Position numbers and translations under genes: made by a program | Shown here: positions 16,508 through 25,527 of the stretch, piece by piece | Layout: each line of letters opens with the position of its first letter | How positions within the stretch are numbered: position 1 is the stretch's first letter | Origin: Candidatus Omnitrophota bacterium | Lineage (GTDB): Bacteria > Omnitrophota > Gorgyraeia > Zapsychrales > JANLHA01 | Assembly (NCBI GenBank): GCA_029560465.1 | Contig: JAKQKX010000006.1 | Coordinates: forward strand, 1 to 60,471 | Direction of reading: 5' to 3' | Length of the DNA: 60,471 nt | Notes under the pieces: generated by a model | Database searches by the model: none | What the model saw: only the letters and a program-made list of their open reading frames with translations | What the model was told of the DNA's origin: nothing

Positions 16508-17764
16508 ATGAAAACGCTTAATTCCCGGCAATTGTGCCGTCAAAGCCGTAAGATTTACCCGGACGCCGCCCAGAGTTCTGGTCAGGCTTTCGAGAAGATG
16601 GGCGTGGCGCCGTTATTTTTTAGAACCGGTAGGGGGGCACTTTTGTATGACCAGGACGACAACGCGTTTACGGATTATGACCTTTGCGGGGGCACTCTGA
16701 TCCTCGGTCACGGGCATCGCAATGTTGTTTTGGCGGTGAAAAAAGCCGCGGAATACGGCATCCATTTCGGTTTGGCTTCGAAAGCCGAACTGGATCTGGC
16801 ACAGGAAATTTTAAAAGCGTTCCCGCGTCTGGAACGGATCACCTTTAGGCCGTCGGCTGGGGCCGCGTTGCAAGAAGCCCTGCGGCTGGCCCGCGCATTT
16901 ACCGGCAGGCCGCTGGCTGTCATCCTTGACGCCAGGGATGAGCCGGGCTCTTCATCTGAAGGCGGGCTTCTGCCCATGGCCCTTTCGACGGGATGTGGCC
17001 AAGGGGAGGGGCTTCGGACTTGGGGTCCCCACCAGATGATTTTATCCTGCGGTTCTATGGAGCGTGTTGAGGCCGCTTTGGATCCGTTTAAAACACAGTT
17101 GGCCTGCGTGGTGGCCGCGCCGTTATTGATGGGGGACGACCGGGTCGCTGTTATGGAGCAGTCTTATCTGAAGGACTTACGGGCGTTGACAAGAAAGTAT
17201 AAGTGTTTGCTTGTCGTTAATGAGATCGACAGCGGATTCCGTTTTCACAAAGGGGGATTGCAGGAACGGCTCGGGACACACGGGGATTTAACCTGCCTGG
17301 GAAAGATCATTGGCGGCGGGTTTCCGCTTGGCGCGGTCGGGGGGCGGAGGGATATTTTAAGTCAGGGGACCTGCGGGGGCCCCGGGGCGACTGGGGATGG
17401 GGAGGCGGCCGCGGCTGATCCTGTCATTATGCGTGCCGGGTTAGCCACACTGCGCCTGCTTCATAATGACGTGTACCAGGCTCTCGAGAGACGGGCCGCA
17501 AACCTGGCGGATGGGCTCAATGATTTCTTCAGCGCAGAGGGGCTTCCGGTTCGGGCCTGGCGTTCCGGGTCTTTGTTAAAGTTGCAGTTCAACAGGCTGG
17601 AGCCCCAGGTCATTTATCCGGCGCTGTTTCAGTTCTTGCTCAACAATAAAATTTTATGGCCTCCGGATGCCTGTCAGCCGTTTTCTCTGTGCGCCATGCA
17701 TCGCGCTGGTGATTGTGACCGCTTGGCATTTCTATTGAAGAAATTCTTTCAAAAAGCGCCGTGA
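16508..17764 (+). CDS. Divergent class III aminotransferase / HemL-like protein
   Basis: 418 residues aligning along its length with glutamate-1-semialdehyde aminomutase-type PLP enzymes: GHGHRNVVLAVKKA, the Schiff-base lysine in TCLGKIIGGGFPLGAVGGR and RAGLATLRLL. Several PLP contacts are altered. The usual SGTEA loop reads SAGAA, the YHGH aromatic segment is absent, and the Asp that holds the pyridine nitrogen (DEV) is Asn (NEI in LLVVNEIDSGFR). The protein may have lost transaminase chemistry or gained another role. It lies directly after a decayed radical-SAM gene. The fold assignment is confident; activity is not. Confidence 0.7.
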   Translation: MKTLNSRQLCRQSRKIYPDAAQSSGQAFEKMGVAPLFFRTGRGALLYDQDDNAFTDYDLCGGTLILGHGHRNVVLAVKKAAEYGIHFGLASKAELDLAQEILKAFPRLERITFRPSAGAALQEALRLARAFTGRPLAVILDARDEPGSSSEGGLLPMALSTGCGQGEGLRTWGPHQMILSCGSMERVEAALDPFKTQLACVVAAPLLMGDDRVAVMEQSYLKDLRALTRKYKCLLVVNEIDSGFRFHKGGLQERLGTHGDLTCLGKIIGGGFPLGAVGGRRDILSQGTCGGPGATGDGEAAAADPVIMRAGLATLRLLHNDVYQALERRAANLADGLNDFFSAEGLPVRAWRSGSLLKLQFNRLEPQVIYPALFQFLLNNKILWPPDACQPFSLCAMHRAGDCDRLAFLLKKFFQKAP

Positions 17765-17800
17765 TGTCGTATGATCATATTAATAAAAAAGGAGTGGAAT

Positions 17801-18199
17801 ATGATGCGATTGCCTAAACAGTTTATCCTTGTCGTCAGCTTGGCGATGTCGGTTGTTGCGTTATCCGGGTGTGTCGCGTTGGTTGTCGGGGCGGCTGCGG
17901 CCGGGGCCGGGGGGTATGCCTGGATTAAAGGCGCTTTGGTGAAGGAGTTCGATGTGTCAGCCGAAGAATTATATAAAGCGACCAAGTCGGGCCTGAAGGG
18001 CCTGGCGATGCGGGTGACGGAAGACCAGGCTGACCGGGTGTCCGCAGTCCTTGCGGCTGATTTCGCGGATGGCAAGAAAGTGAAAATCAATATTGAAGCG
18101 CTGACTGAAGTCCGTTCGCAGATTAGGATCCGCGTCGATGTCTTTGGCGACAAATCGAAATCCGAATTGATCCTTAACGCGATCGAGAGGAAGCTGTGA
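17801..18199 (+). CDS. DUF3568-type lipoprotein
   Basis: 132 residues. A signal peptide with lipobox LSGC (Cys near residue 23) is followed by a Gly/Ala-rich stretch and a small alpha/beta domain with EFDVSAEELYKATKSGLKGL, characteristic of DUF3568 lipoproteins. It is probably anchored in a membrane facing the periplasm; function unknown. The start is placed at the ATG 8-12 bases after AAGGAGTGG; an in-frame ATG further upstream lacks a ribosome site. Confidence 0.75.
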   Translation: MMRLPKQFILVVSLAMSVVALSGCVALVVGAAAAGAGGYAWIKGALVKEFDVSAEELYKATKSGLKGLAMRVTEDQADRVSAVLAADFADGKKVKINIEALTEVRSQIRIRVDVFGDKSKSELILNAIERKL

Positions 18200-18267
18200 C
18201 GCCGGTGGCGGGCGCCGTAACACCCCAAGATGTCCTCTCTTTATTAAAGCTTGAATAATTTTATAGG

Positions 18268-18304
18268 AACCCCGGATTGCCGCTTGATGCGGCTGTCCGG
18301 GGTT
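18268..18304 (+). terminator. Terminator-like hairpin after the DUF3568 gene
   Basis: AACCCCGGA (18268-18276) pairs with TCCGGGGTT (18296-18304), 9 bp perfect, and an inner GCCGC/GCGGC stem adds to it. The T tract after it is weak (TCTATGTTTG), so this is a terminator candidate rather than a textbook one. Confidence 0.5.
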
Positions 18305-18370
18305 GTCTATGTTTGTCCTCTTGCCATAACACGGGATATTAGTGCATAATTATACAAGTTGGTTCAGAAA

Positions 18371-18934
18371 ATGCGCTATATCCTTCAGAATGTATTTATC
18401 CTTGTATATTTTCTATTCATAACAGCCTCGCCCGGCTGGCCTTCGCCCCGCCTTTCCTTTAAAGATATGATTCATGATTCGGATGTGATCGTTGAAGGAT
18501 TTGTGCTTGATCAGGCCGATTCCGCGAATAAACTTTACCAGGAAAATGTGGGTTCTCAGGGCGTCACCGTTGTCTTAAGCATGGGGCCTGTTAAACAAGC
18601 GAAATTTTATGTTTCCAAAGTGTATAAAGGGGAGCTTAAAGTCAACCAGCTCATTGACATATACACTGATTCCAGGGAATCAAAAGTTCCAGGTGAATTG
18701 AAAATCAAAAGAGAATATTTGATGTTTTTAAACCAGAAATGGGATAAAAGAGGTTATCAGATCGTCAATAAAGATAAAGGATACTGGCAGATTTTTGATT
18801 GTGAAGGGCAGAAGCGGTTGAAGGCCTGGAATCAGGACAGCCGTTTGAGGAACCCTGATTCTTATCAAAGTTATGCTGATTTTGTGAAAGAACTAGAAGG
18901 CAGCCTGTCAAGAATCGCTTTTGGAGAGGAATAG
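18371..18934 (+). CDS. Secreted protein of unknown function
   Basis: 187 residues. It has a signal peptide (hydrophobic to about residue 25, cut near ASPGWPS) and a compact mature domain. FKDMIHDSDVIVEGFVL and KVYKGELKVNQLIDIYTDSR suggest a small beta-barrel of the kind often seen in secreted proteins that begin with a D-x-V-x-G strand. The C-terminal half is Lys/Gln-rich. No family is recognised. The start at 18371 gives the best signal peptide; a TTG four codons upstream is possible. Confidence 0.65.
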   Translation: MRYILQNVFILVYFLFITASPGWPSPRLSFKDMIHDSDVIVEGFVLDQADSANKLYQENVGSQGVTVVLSMGPVKQAKFYVSKVYKGELKVNQLIDIYTDSRESKVPGELKIKREYLMFLNQKWDKRGYQIVNKDKGYWQIFDCEGQKRLKAWNQDSRLRNPDSYQSYADFVKELEGSLSRIAFGEE

Positions 18935-19364
18935 CAATATTAAGGCCGTAGATGGGATCGGCCTTGACGCAGAACCAAATGGACATGGACGATCCGTTTT
19001 CGCCAGCCTTGAGGCAGACGCGGGGTGAATCGAATCCGGGCCTGCCAGATGTGAGCCCCCCCAAAAAACAGCAAAGCAAAAAAGACTTGGAAATATTTTT
19101 TTGAAAAGTTGGCGTTAGTTAGACCCCGTCAGCGACCCCGGAAAAATTTTTAATAACGTTATCCGCGTCATTTTCACGCTGGTCTTCGCCGTTGTTTTCC
19201 CGGGGAAGGTGATCCAGGGTAAGGGAGCAAAATTCTTGCCCTGCGGAGGCGGTGAAACTGAAGGAATACCTATGGCAATGAGGTGGCTTTTATATTATAC
19301 TTATTTCAGTTTTCGGCCTCGACGAAAAAAATAATATGAACCAGGATTGGGGATATTTACAATT
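18935..19364. other. 430-base gap without recognised feature
   Basis: Read in all frames and for hairpins; no convincing gene, RNA or mobile element was seen. The last 70 bases are AT-rich (TATATTATAC region) and probably hold the promoter of the cupin gene. Confidence 0.5.
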
Positions 19365-19733
19365 ATGACATTCAATAATTATGATACGGTTTCTGACCGC
19401 CCTTGGGGCAGTTATTATAAACTTTACCAGGAAAAAGGCGTGTGGGTGAAACGTGTCGCCGTTGACCCGGGGTGCCGGTTAAGCCTGCAAAAGCACCATA
19501 AACGGTCGGAAAAGTGGATTATTGTTTGCGGGACTGGTATGGTGTTGGTCAATGGGGTTGAAATCACTGTGCATACCGGCTCTATTGTGGATGTCCCGGT
19601 CGGATCGGAGCACCGGATCGGGAATATCGGTAAAGAGAAGTTGGTTTTTATCGAAGTGGCCTGCGGCGATTATCTCGGGGAAGATGATATCGTCCGCATT
19701 CAGGACGATTTTGCCCGGAACAATGATGATTGA
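19365..19733 (+). CDS. Mannose-6-phosphate isomerase-type cupin
   Basis: 122 residues forming a single cupin like the C-terminal domain of bifunctional GMP-PMI enzymes: RPWGSYYKL, KRVAVDPGCRLSLQKHHKRSE (metal-binding His and Glu) and the second motif VDVPVGSEHRIGN. It should interconvert fructose-6-P and mannose-6-P, supplying GDP-mannose precursors that could feed the polysaccharide locus downstream. The stand-alone form is common. The ATG at 19365 fits the family N-terminus; the frame is open slightly upstream. Confidence 0.85.
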   Translation: MTFNNYDTVSDRPWGSYYKLYQEKGVWVKRVAVDPGCRLSLQKHHKRSEKWIIVCGTGMVLVNGVEITVHTGSIVDVPVGSEHRIGNIGKEKLVFIEVACGDYLGEDDIVRIQDDFARNNDD

Positions 19734-19858
19734 TGCCGGATCATTTTGTAACATATTTATTCTGAATATGTTGTGTTAAATAAAGCCCGACTTCCACGGC
19801 AGGAGAGCCCCTGGATGAAAGCCTGTACCCCGACGGGTATTCCAGATGATCTTTTTTG

Positions 19859-19887
19859 TTGACAAGCATGGATGTTGCCTCTAAAAT
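19859..19887 (+). promoter_or_regulatory. Consensus sigma-70 promoter
   Basis: TTGACA (19859-19864), a 17-base spacer, and TAAAAT (19882-19887). It is a near-perfect housekeeping promoter with no gene directly after it; transcription would begin near 19894 and meet the hairpin terminator at 20011-20041. Confidence 0.6.
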
Positions 19888-19893
19888 TGTACT

Positions 19894-20041
19894 GTTTTAT
19901 ATGTGTTTTTGCCGGCCGCGCAGAGCAATCTCGCGGCTGTGCCATCAATGGTATTCATGGAAGGTGAAAACTGGCATGTTCCTTTCCTTTTGGTGCCATT
20001 GATACAAAAAGGCGGGTTGATCTTCAACCCGCCTTTCTTTT
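19894..20041 (+). ncRNA. Candidate structured small RNA
   Basis: About 148 bases between a near-consensus promoter and a strong intrinsic terminator, with no open frame. By eye it folds into three parts. The first is a GCCGCG/CGCGGC hairpin. The second is a longer arm in which ATCAATGG pairs with CCATTGAT (extendable by wobble pairs) around an inner GGAA/TTCC stem. The third is the terminator stem. It matches no RNA family that I can name. It could instead be the leader of the broken cbiM gene that starts at its end. Confidence 0.4.
20011..20041 (+). terminator. Intrinsic terminator
   Basis: GGCGGGTTG (20011-20019) and CAACCCGCC (20025-20033) form a perfect 9-bp GC-rich stem with a 5-base loop, preceded by AAAAA and followed by TTTCTTTT. 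Confidence 0.85.
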
Positions 20042-20785
20042 GCGGCCCAGATGATTAATGTCAGCATCCCGGCCACAGGCTCAAGCGGCATTGGGGCGGG
20101 GGCATGATCCTGGCGATTCTTCTCGGGCTGCTTTCAGCTTTTTTGGCTATCGCATCGGTGCTCGTGGTGGAGGCGCTCTTTCTTGGGGACGGCGGCCTTC
20201 TGGCGCTGGGGTGCAATATTTTCAACCTCGGGTTTTTCCCCTGTTTTGTGGCCTATCCGTTTGTTTACCGTAAGATCGTTGAAAATAATCTAACGCAGAG
20301 GAAAATTGTGACTGGCTCCCCTGGCGGCGGCCGTTATCGGACTGCAACTGGGAGCGTTCGGCGTCGCCCTGGAGACACTTTTCCCGGGGTCACGGAACTG
20401 CCGTTTGTCACGTTTGTCCTGTTGATGCAGCCGATTCATTTAGCCATTGGCATTGTTGAAGGGCTTGTGACAGCGGCGGGGGTTCTGTTTGTCTTTAAAG
20501 CAAGGCCGGAGATTCTTTATGCGGTAACCCGCGTTGAACTGATCGGCGCGGTGAATATGAGGACAGTTCTTGCCGGATTACCGGCGGGAACACGTATCTT
20601 CGGGGGTGCTTTGAGTTGGTTCGCCTCCAGCCGCCCTGACGGCCTGGAATGGGCCATGCGGAGAAATTACCCCGGGAGTGGACAGGCTGGCCACGACCGA
20701 AATCTTTAAAAGCTCCGTAACGGTCAGCTTGCACCCTGCGGAGGCTTTTTTGAGTTCGATCAGGACCGGCGGGACAATGTCATGA
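20036..20785 (+). pseudogene. cbiM: cbiM pseudogene (Co/Ni ECF transporter S component)
   Basis: Segments typical of CbiM/CbiMN appear in order but in changing frames: SFAAQMINV (20036 on), MILAILLGLLSAFLAIASVL (20104 on), DGGLLALGCNIFNLGFFPCF, LQLGAFGVALETLFPG (another frame), ELPFVTFVLLMQPIHLAIGI, FKARPEIL, SWFASSRPDGLEWA and finally DRLATTEIFKSS. At least four frameshifts are needed to join them, and the usual N-terminus (MHIPDG...) is missing, so the gene is dead. CbiM is the membrane substrate-binding subunit for cobalt or nickel uptake. The break point coincides with the T tail of the terminator at 20041. Confidence 0.85.
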
Positions 20786-20943
20786 TTTATGTGCCCGTCA
20801 AACCTGAGGAACAAGATTCAGAGAACGTGTTTTTAAATCATCTGGGTTTCTTGAGTGATTTCTACGGGAGCCCGATGGAAGAAGGCCAGTCCTTTAAGAA
20901 TTTTTGTAAAAAAGGTTTTAGCTCAATGTTAATTGGGAGATAG
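20782..20943 (+). CDS. Small ORF after the cbiM remnant
   Basis: 53 codons whose ATG overlaps the last stop of the cbiM remnant (ATGA). The product starts MIYVPVKPEEQDSE; it is not recognisable as CbiQ, the usual next gene. It could be a short real gene or more debris. Confidence 0.25.
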   Translation: MIYVPVKPEEQDSENVFLNHLGFLSDFYGSPMEEGQSFKNFCKKGFSSMLIGR

Positions 20944-21040
20944 AAAAGTTCGGAATTATATTGAATTAATAAAGTAAATAAAATAATATTATTCTAAAAT
21001 AATCTTTTTTTAGAAGTAATTCTAAAATGAGGGGGGTGGA

Positions 21041-23099
21041 ATGAAAAAAATAATAGTGATTTTTCTGCTGGCGTGTTTTTCAAACATTCTAGGAGGGATA
21101 GCCTCTGCGACTAATTCGGAAAAAGAGATGACGATGGAAGAATTGTTGTCGATGGATATTGGAGATTTGTTGAAAATCCCCGTTGTTTCTACCGCAACCC
21201 TGAGAGAACAGAGCGGTACCAGTGCCCCCGCCGCTATCAATGTGCTTTCGGGTGATGAAATTAAACGACGCGGATACCGTACCATAAAAGATATGGTGGA
21301 AGACATTCCCGGATGGGCGGATGTTTCTGATGCCAATGAAATTATCGCCGCCATCAGGGGTATGTATGGCCAGTACGACGAATAAAGTCCTGGTCATGAT
21401 TAACGGCCACAGGATGAACGATTTGAACTTGGGGCGTTATAACCTGGATCAGTTTTTAGGGGTTGACATTATTGAACGCGTAGAGTTTATCAAAGGGCCA
21501 GGTTCGGTTTTGTACGGTAACGGGGCGCTGATCGGCGTCATTAATATCATTACCAAAAAAGGCAGTGATGTGGACGGTACCTATGTGGACAACAAGATGA
21601 GGTTCTACCCCGGCAACATGGATTACGAATCGAGCGTTACGTGGGGAAATAAAAATAACAAATTGGAATCCCTTTTCAATTTTACCTTCCTGGATGCTAA
21701 AGGCGATGAAATCAAATAGTCTGCCTCTCTGGAGAAAGTGCCTGTCGGTCAGACGCAGCAGGGCGGGGTCGTTTATTACAATAAATATCCCAGAAATTAT
21801 TCCATGTTTGGTTCGTTCTCTTACGATCAGATGAGTCTTGATATTCGCCGGGAACATTACACGCGGGCCACTCCCCGCGCACCCAATCTGAGTTTTTACG
21901 TGTATAATGACGAACCGCTAAAGAATGAGTATGAGGAAGATATTACCTATCTTGATTTTAAATATGCCATTCCTCTTAGCGAAACTTCAAAATTCACTCT
22001 GAATCCCGGCGTTACATGGTACGAACTTGATGAGTTGTCGTGGATCAGCAGTTACGGCCCTAATTATCTGCCTCCGTACGGGACCGTTTCCGGGCAGAGC
22101 ACTCGATATGAACAGTATCAGTTCAAGGCGACTTACGAAAATCAGCTTAAAAGCAATATAAATTTGATTGCCGGTATTGATTCGCTTTTCGCGGATTTTC
22201 GAGACATGAATGCCGTCACCGGCAGCACCGGCACCACCCCCTGGGTAAAGACAGCAAGTCCCAGCGGATCGTGGCTTTTGGCCGGCGGATTCGGACAATT
22301 GGTGTGGTTGCCGATCAAGCCTCTGGAGCTCACCTTTTCGGGCCGGGTGGATACCTTCGAACATTTCGCAGACCCGGACTTTTCCAAACGATTTGGCGCA
22401 GTCTATACTGTTTCAGAAAAATTTACGACAAAATTGCTGTACGGGGAATCCTTTCTTTCTCCCCAGTGGGCCCATCTTAACCCGCTTACGGCCGGTGCTT
22501 TTAGTTCGAACCCTAATTTAGAACCGGAAATATTTAGCGGCTGGGATCTGATTTTTGATCTTAACCTGGAGAAAGCCTCTTTTAATCTTGATTTCTTCCG
22601 CAATCACTTGGAAAATTTGATAACAACGGGTTCTACCTCTACCTACGCGTATGTCAATTCGGGTGAAAACACATATCAGGGGTTCGAGCTGGCGGGGAAA
22701 TACAGTCCTATAAAGAAGCTGGGTTTTGAAGGAAGTTATAGTTATGTCGTCGATGAAGGAAACACCTCTGATGCTTCGCTGCTTTTCGGCTCCATCAAAA
22801 ATATACCAACCAGCATCTACCGGTTGGGTTTAAGATGTGTTCCCTTGAATCGGTTGCAAATTTATCTCTGGGGAAGGGCTTATTCCCAGGTGCGGACCTC
22901 GGATGCGATTACGAACGAAAACAGGATTAAATCCTGGGCCACGATGGATATGACGATGAATTACACATTGAAAGATTTTGATTTCCAACTTAAGTTGAGC
23001 AATCTTTTTGATAAGTATTATGAGGTTGGGGGAGCGGTGAACCGGCCTCTTGCCAGGCCTGGGCGGGCCGTCGAGGTTTCCGTGGGGTATAAATTCTAA
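21041..23099 (+). pseudogene. TonB-dependent receptor, broken by a frameshift and a stop
   Basis: Read together the pieces give a full outer-membrane receptor: a signal peptide (to about GGIASA), a plug domain (TSAPAAINVLSGDEIKRRGY, then KVLVMINGHRMNDLNL and FIKGPGSVLYGNGALIGVIN), a beta-barrel and a terminal GRAVEVSVGYKF ending in Phe. The first frame ends at 21385; the plug continues in the next frame, so a shift lies at about 21345-21385. A TAG at 21717-21719 then interrupts that frame. The remaining 1.36 kb barrel is open. The ribosome site GGGGGGTGG is intact. Beside the broken cbiM it may have served cobalt/nickel or cobalamin uptake, but the ligand is not readable. Confidence 0.85.
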
Positions 23100-23180
23100 A
23101 TTCTATCGCCGGAGCAGTTCTCCCGGCAACAAAAACAAGGACCCCCAAAAGTCAAAATTTTTAACCTGATGGTGGTCTAG

Positions 23181-23494
23181 CAGTCTGCTGAAAAAGCCCG
23201 ATTTTTAAAAATGCTCCCTGTGAGTGAGCAAAAAATGAGCAGACCAAATAATAATTTCTTCCAGCAAGGCGGCCCAAGCCGCCCTCTCCAGGCATTTTTA
23301 GGTTGTTCCCATTCTGTCCCTTGGCCCAACGTTTGAGATTCAGCAGCTAGCCGATCATCAGGGCTCCCTGTCTGACGTTCGTCAAGGTTCGCCGGAAGAA
23401 TCTCTGGAAGCCGTGTCTCTTATCAAAAGTTTACTCTATTATAACTTGCATGAAAACATCGTTTTAGTATAAATAAGGGTTTTTCAGCAGACTG
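23181..23494. mobile_element. 314-bp non-autonomous IS-derived (MITE-like) element
   Basis: Terminal inverted repeats CAGTCTGCTGAAAAA (23181-23195) and TTTTTCAGCAGACTG (23480-23494) match over 15 bp. On the - strand the interior keeps a transposase-like C-terminal fragment (FQRFFRRTLTNVRQGALMIG, then a stop and LLNLKRWAKG), so it is an internally deleted copy of a DDE-type IS. No clear target-site duplication was seen. Confidence 0.7.
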
Positions 23495-23507
23495 TTAAAT
23501 GTACTAC

Positions 23508-23682
23508 GATGAGAAAAAGGTTTAAGTTCCTGGATTATGTTTTCTATGGTGGCGGTGGTATCTGGTCAAAAGGATATTTCGTGTCGACAGCAGGGATTAA
23601 CGAAGAAGTGATTCGCAATTGCCTCGAGCATCAATGGCGTGAAGACCGAGGACAAGTGCAGCTTGGGTTTAAAGGAATTTAA
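23508..23682 (+). pseudogene. IS200/IS605 TnpA, C-terminal remnant
   Basis: 58 codons with the C-terminal signature of Y1 (HUH) transposases: GGIWSKGYFVSTAGINEEVI, then LEHQWREDRGQVQLGF. The N-terminal His-hydrophobic-His part is missing, apparently cut off where the 314-bp inverted-repeat element ends 13 bases upstream. It is inactive on its own. Confidence 0.65.
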
Positions 23683-23688
23683 AGAGCG

Positions 23689-23708
23689 CCACGGGCGTGA
23701 GCCCGTGG
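23689..23708. repeat. IS200/IS605 right-end hairpin
   Basis: CCACGGGC-GTGA-GCCCGTGG, an 8-bp perfect hairpin 6 bases after the tnpA stop, the position and shape of the imperfect palindromes bound by Y1 transposases. Confidence 0.6.
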
Positions 23709-23723
23709 ATATCTAGGCGGTTG

Positions 23724-25124
23724 TTATATTTTACGAAGATGAGAAGGAAGGATGCGCTCCATCTGGCGGTATTTTGTGATTGTGCGGCGGGCGATGGATG
23801 TGCCCTTCTTAAAGAAATATTGCTGGATTTCAGCGTCCGAGAGGGGCGAGGATTTGTTCTCGTTTTCAATGAGTTCTTTGATTTGTTCTTTAATCGTGCG
23901 GTTTGAAACATTGTTCCCGGTTGTCCCGGCTGCGTTTTCAGCCGCTTTCCCGACGGACTGGGAAAAAAAGAATTTGAACGGGAAAAGCCCTTTCGGGGTA
24001 TCCATATATTTATTATGAATCGCCCGGCTTACGGTGGATTCATTGCGGTCGATCGCTTCGGCCACATCTTTGAGGGTCATGGGCGCCAGGCCGGAGTGGC
24101 CGTCTTGGAAAAATTTTTGTTGGTGGGCAAGAATATGCTCCGCGATCGCCCGGACCGTCTGCCCGCGCTGTTCAATGCTTTTAATAAAAACAACAGCGTT
24201 CTGGAGCTGGTCCCGGATGAATTTTTTTTCGTCGGCCGATAATTTCCCCTGCCGTATTAAAGCCTTATATTTCTGGTTGATCCTCAAGGGTGGCAGCCCG
24301 GCTTTGTTGACAACAACGGATAATTGATCGTCTTCCGTGCGGATGACCGTTACGTCCGGTTTAATATAAATACTTTCCCGGATGGGGCGATGGTTGCGCG
24401 CCGGGCGCGGGTCCAGAGACGCGATGAACTGCGTGGCCGCTTTGACTTTGTCAATGGGGGCTTTCAGCCTTTTTGCTATTTCCGTGAATTTTTTTTGCCC
24501 GAGTTCTTTGAGGCATTCCCGGACAATGCGGGAGGCGAGTTCGGACTCGGGTGAGGAGTCGGTGCCCGCCAGCTGCAGCAATAGGCATTCCTGAAGGTCC
24601 CGGGCGGCAATGCCCGGAGGATCAAAGCATTGGATGATTTTAAGGACACGCATAACCGTTTCAATGTCCTGGACCGCCAGGTTTGCGGCGATTTCTTCAC
24701 AGCTTAATGTGAGGTAGCCGTCTTCGTTTAAATTCCAGATGATAAACTCCCCAATTTTTAAAAGCAGGGGATCTGAAACGTCGATTTGGAGCTGGCGGAA
24801 CATCTTTTCCTCTAGAGAAACAAGGTGCTTGAACGGTTTTTCGTCTGGAGGGTCGTCATAAATACCTCCGCTAAAAAAGGGCGTATCCGGGCTTTCAATC
24901 AATTGATCCAGGGTCCGGTCCATGGCTGTTGCGTTGTCGCGGTCCTCTTCCTGCTGTTGCAGGAGGCTGTCCTCGTCGATTTCCAGGAGGGGGTTATTTT
25001 GAATTTCAATATTTATACTCTGGTAAAGATCCATAAGCGGCAGTAACAGCACCTCGATGGACTGCTGCATGGATGGAGCTAGAATTTGTTTCTGGACCTG
25101 GATTGTGGATAATTTCATGTTCAT
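23724..25124 (-). CDS. rpoN: RNA polymerase sigma-54 factor
   Basis: 466 residues. Region I is a Gln/Leu-rich N-terminus (KLSTIQVQKQILAPSMQQSI) that contacts activators, followed by an acidic linker, the core-binding domain, an HTH (MTLKDVAEAIDRNESTVSRA) and the RpoN box ARRTITKYR near the end. It directs polymerase to -24/-12 promoters and needs an AAA+ activator. Met7 of the longest frame is taken as the start because it matches the family N-terminus; no ribosome site is clear. The gene diverges from the exopolysaccharide locus, whose first gene has a -24/-12 promoter. Confidence 0.95.
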   Translation of the reverse strand: MNMKLSTIQVQKQILAPSMQQSIEVLLLPLMDLYQSINIEIQNNPLLEIDEDSLLQQQEEDRDNATAMDRTLDQLIESPDTPFFSGGIYDDPPDEKPFKHLVSLEEKMFRQLQIDVSDPLLLKIGEFIIWNLNEDGYLTLSCEEIAANLAVQDIETVMRVLKIIQCFDPPGIAARDLQECLLLQLAGTDSSPESELASRIVRECLKELGQKKFTEIAKRLKAPIDKVKAATQFIASLDPRPARNHRPIRESIYIKPDVTVIRTEDDQLSVVVNKAGLPPLRINQKYKALIRQGKLSADEKKFIRDQLQNAVVFIKSIEQRGQTVRAIAEHILAHQQKFFQDGHSGLAPMTLKDVAEAIDRNESTVSRAIHNKYMDTPKGLFPFKFFFSQSVGKAAENAAGTTGNNVSNRTIKEQIKELIENENKSSPLSDAEIQQYFFKKGTSIARRTITKYRQMERILPSHLRKI

Positions 25125-25298
25125 ATGCAAGAAGTATACCATGCCGAGTATTTCTTAACAAATTATTTTCTTTTGTTATGTAAATTATTGTAAAGTAAGA
25201 ATAAATTTGTTTAATTCCGCTATTATATTGTTAATTTAATATATAAAATTGATAATTTTTTTAAACATTTTGTAAAGCGTTGTTGTGCTGAATGTTTC

Positions 25299-25324
25299 GG
25301 GTTTGTCCTGGTTTGTCCTGGACA
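25299..25324 (+). promoter_or_regulatory. Possible activator (enhancer) site
   Basis: A tandem GTTTGTCCTG repeat (25301-25320) overlaps the near-palindrome TGTCCTGGACA (25314-25324). It lies about 130-150 bases upstream of the -24 box, the usual range for a sigma-54 activator. The string GGGTTTGTCC recurs upstream of the second sigma-54 promoter. Confidence 0.4.
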
Positions 25325-25451
25325 GAGATGTTTAATCTTTTAAACAATAGCATAGACCGGCTCAATCTTAATAATAATCTCTCTCATTCTCTGCGGTGCA
25401 ACCTTTTGTGTTTTAATGAGTTTTGTTTAGGGAAATAATATGATTCTGCGG

Positions 25452-25467
25452 TGGCATGTTATTTGCT
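25452..25467 (+). promoter_or_regulatory. Sigma-54 (-24/-12) promoter of the exopolysaccharide locus
   Basis: TGGCATGTTATTTGCT: GG and GC separated by exactly 10 bases, in good match to TGGCAC-N5-TTGCW. It lies 61 bases upstream of the MerR-like gene. The rest of the 385-base gap (25143-25527) is AT-rich and holds no gene. Confidence 0.8.
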
Positions 25468-25527
25468 GTATCCATTATATCAAACGCTGATTTAGAATCT
25501 ATATCCACAAAGAGGAGTTGATATACT

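Noticed and set aside
18765-19079. Frame on the - strand in the gap after the secreted protein
   Set aside because: Overlaps the real gene on the + strand and has no domain or ribosome site.
19890-20010. Cobalamin or Ni/Co riboswitch before the cbiM remnant
   Set aside because: The conserved B12-box core and the NiCo motif are absent; kept only as an unassigned structured RNA.
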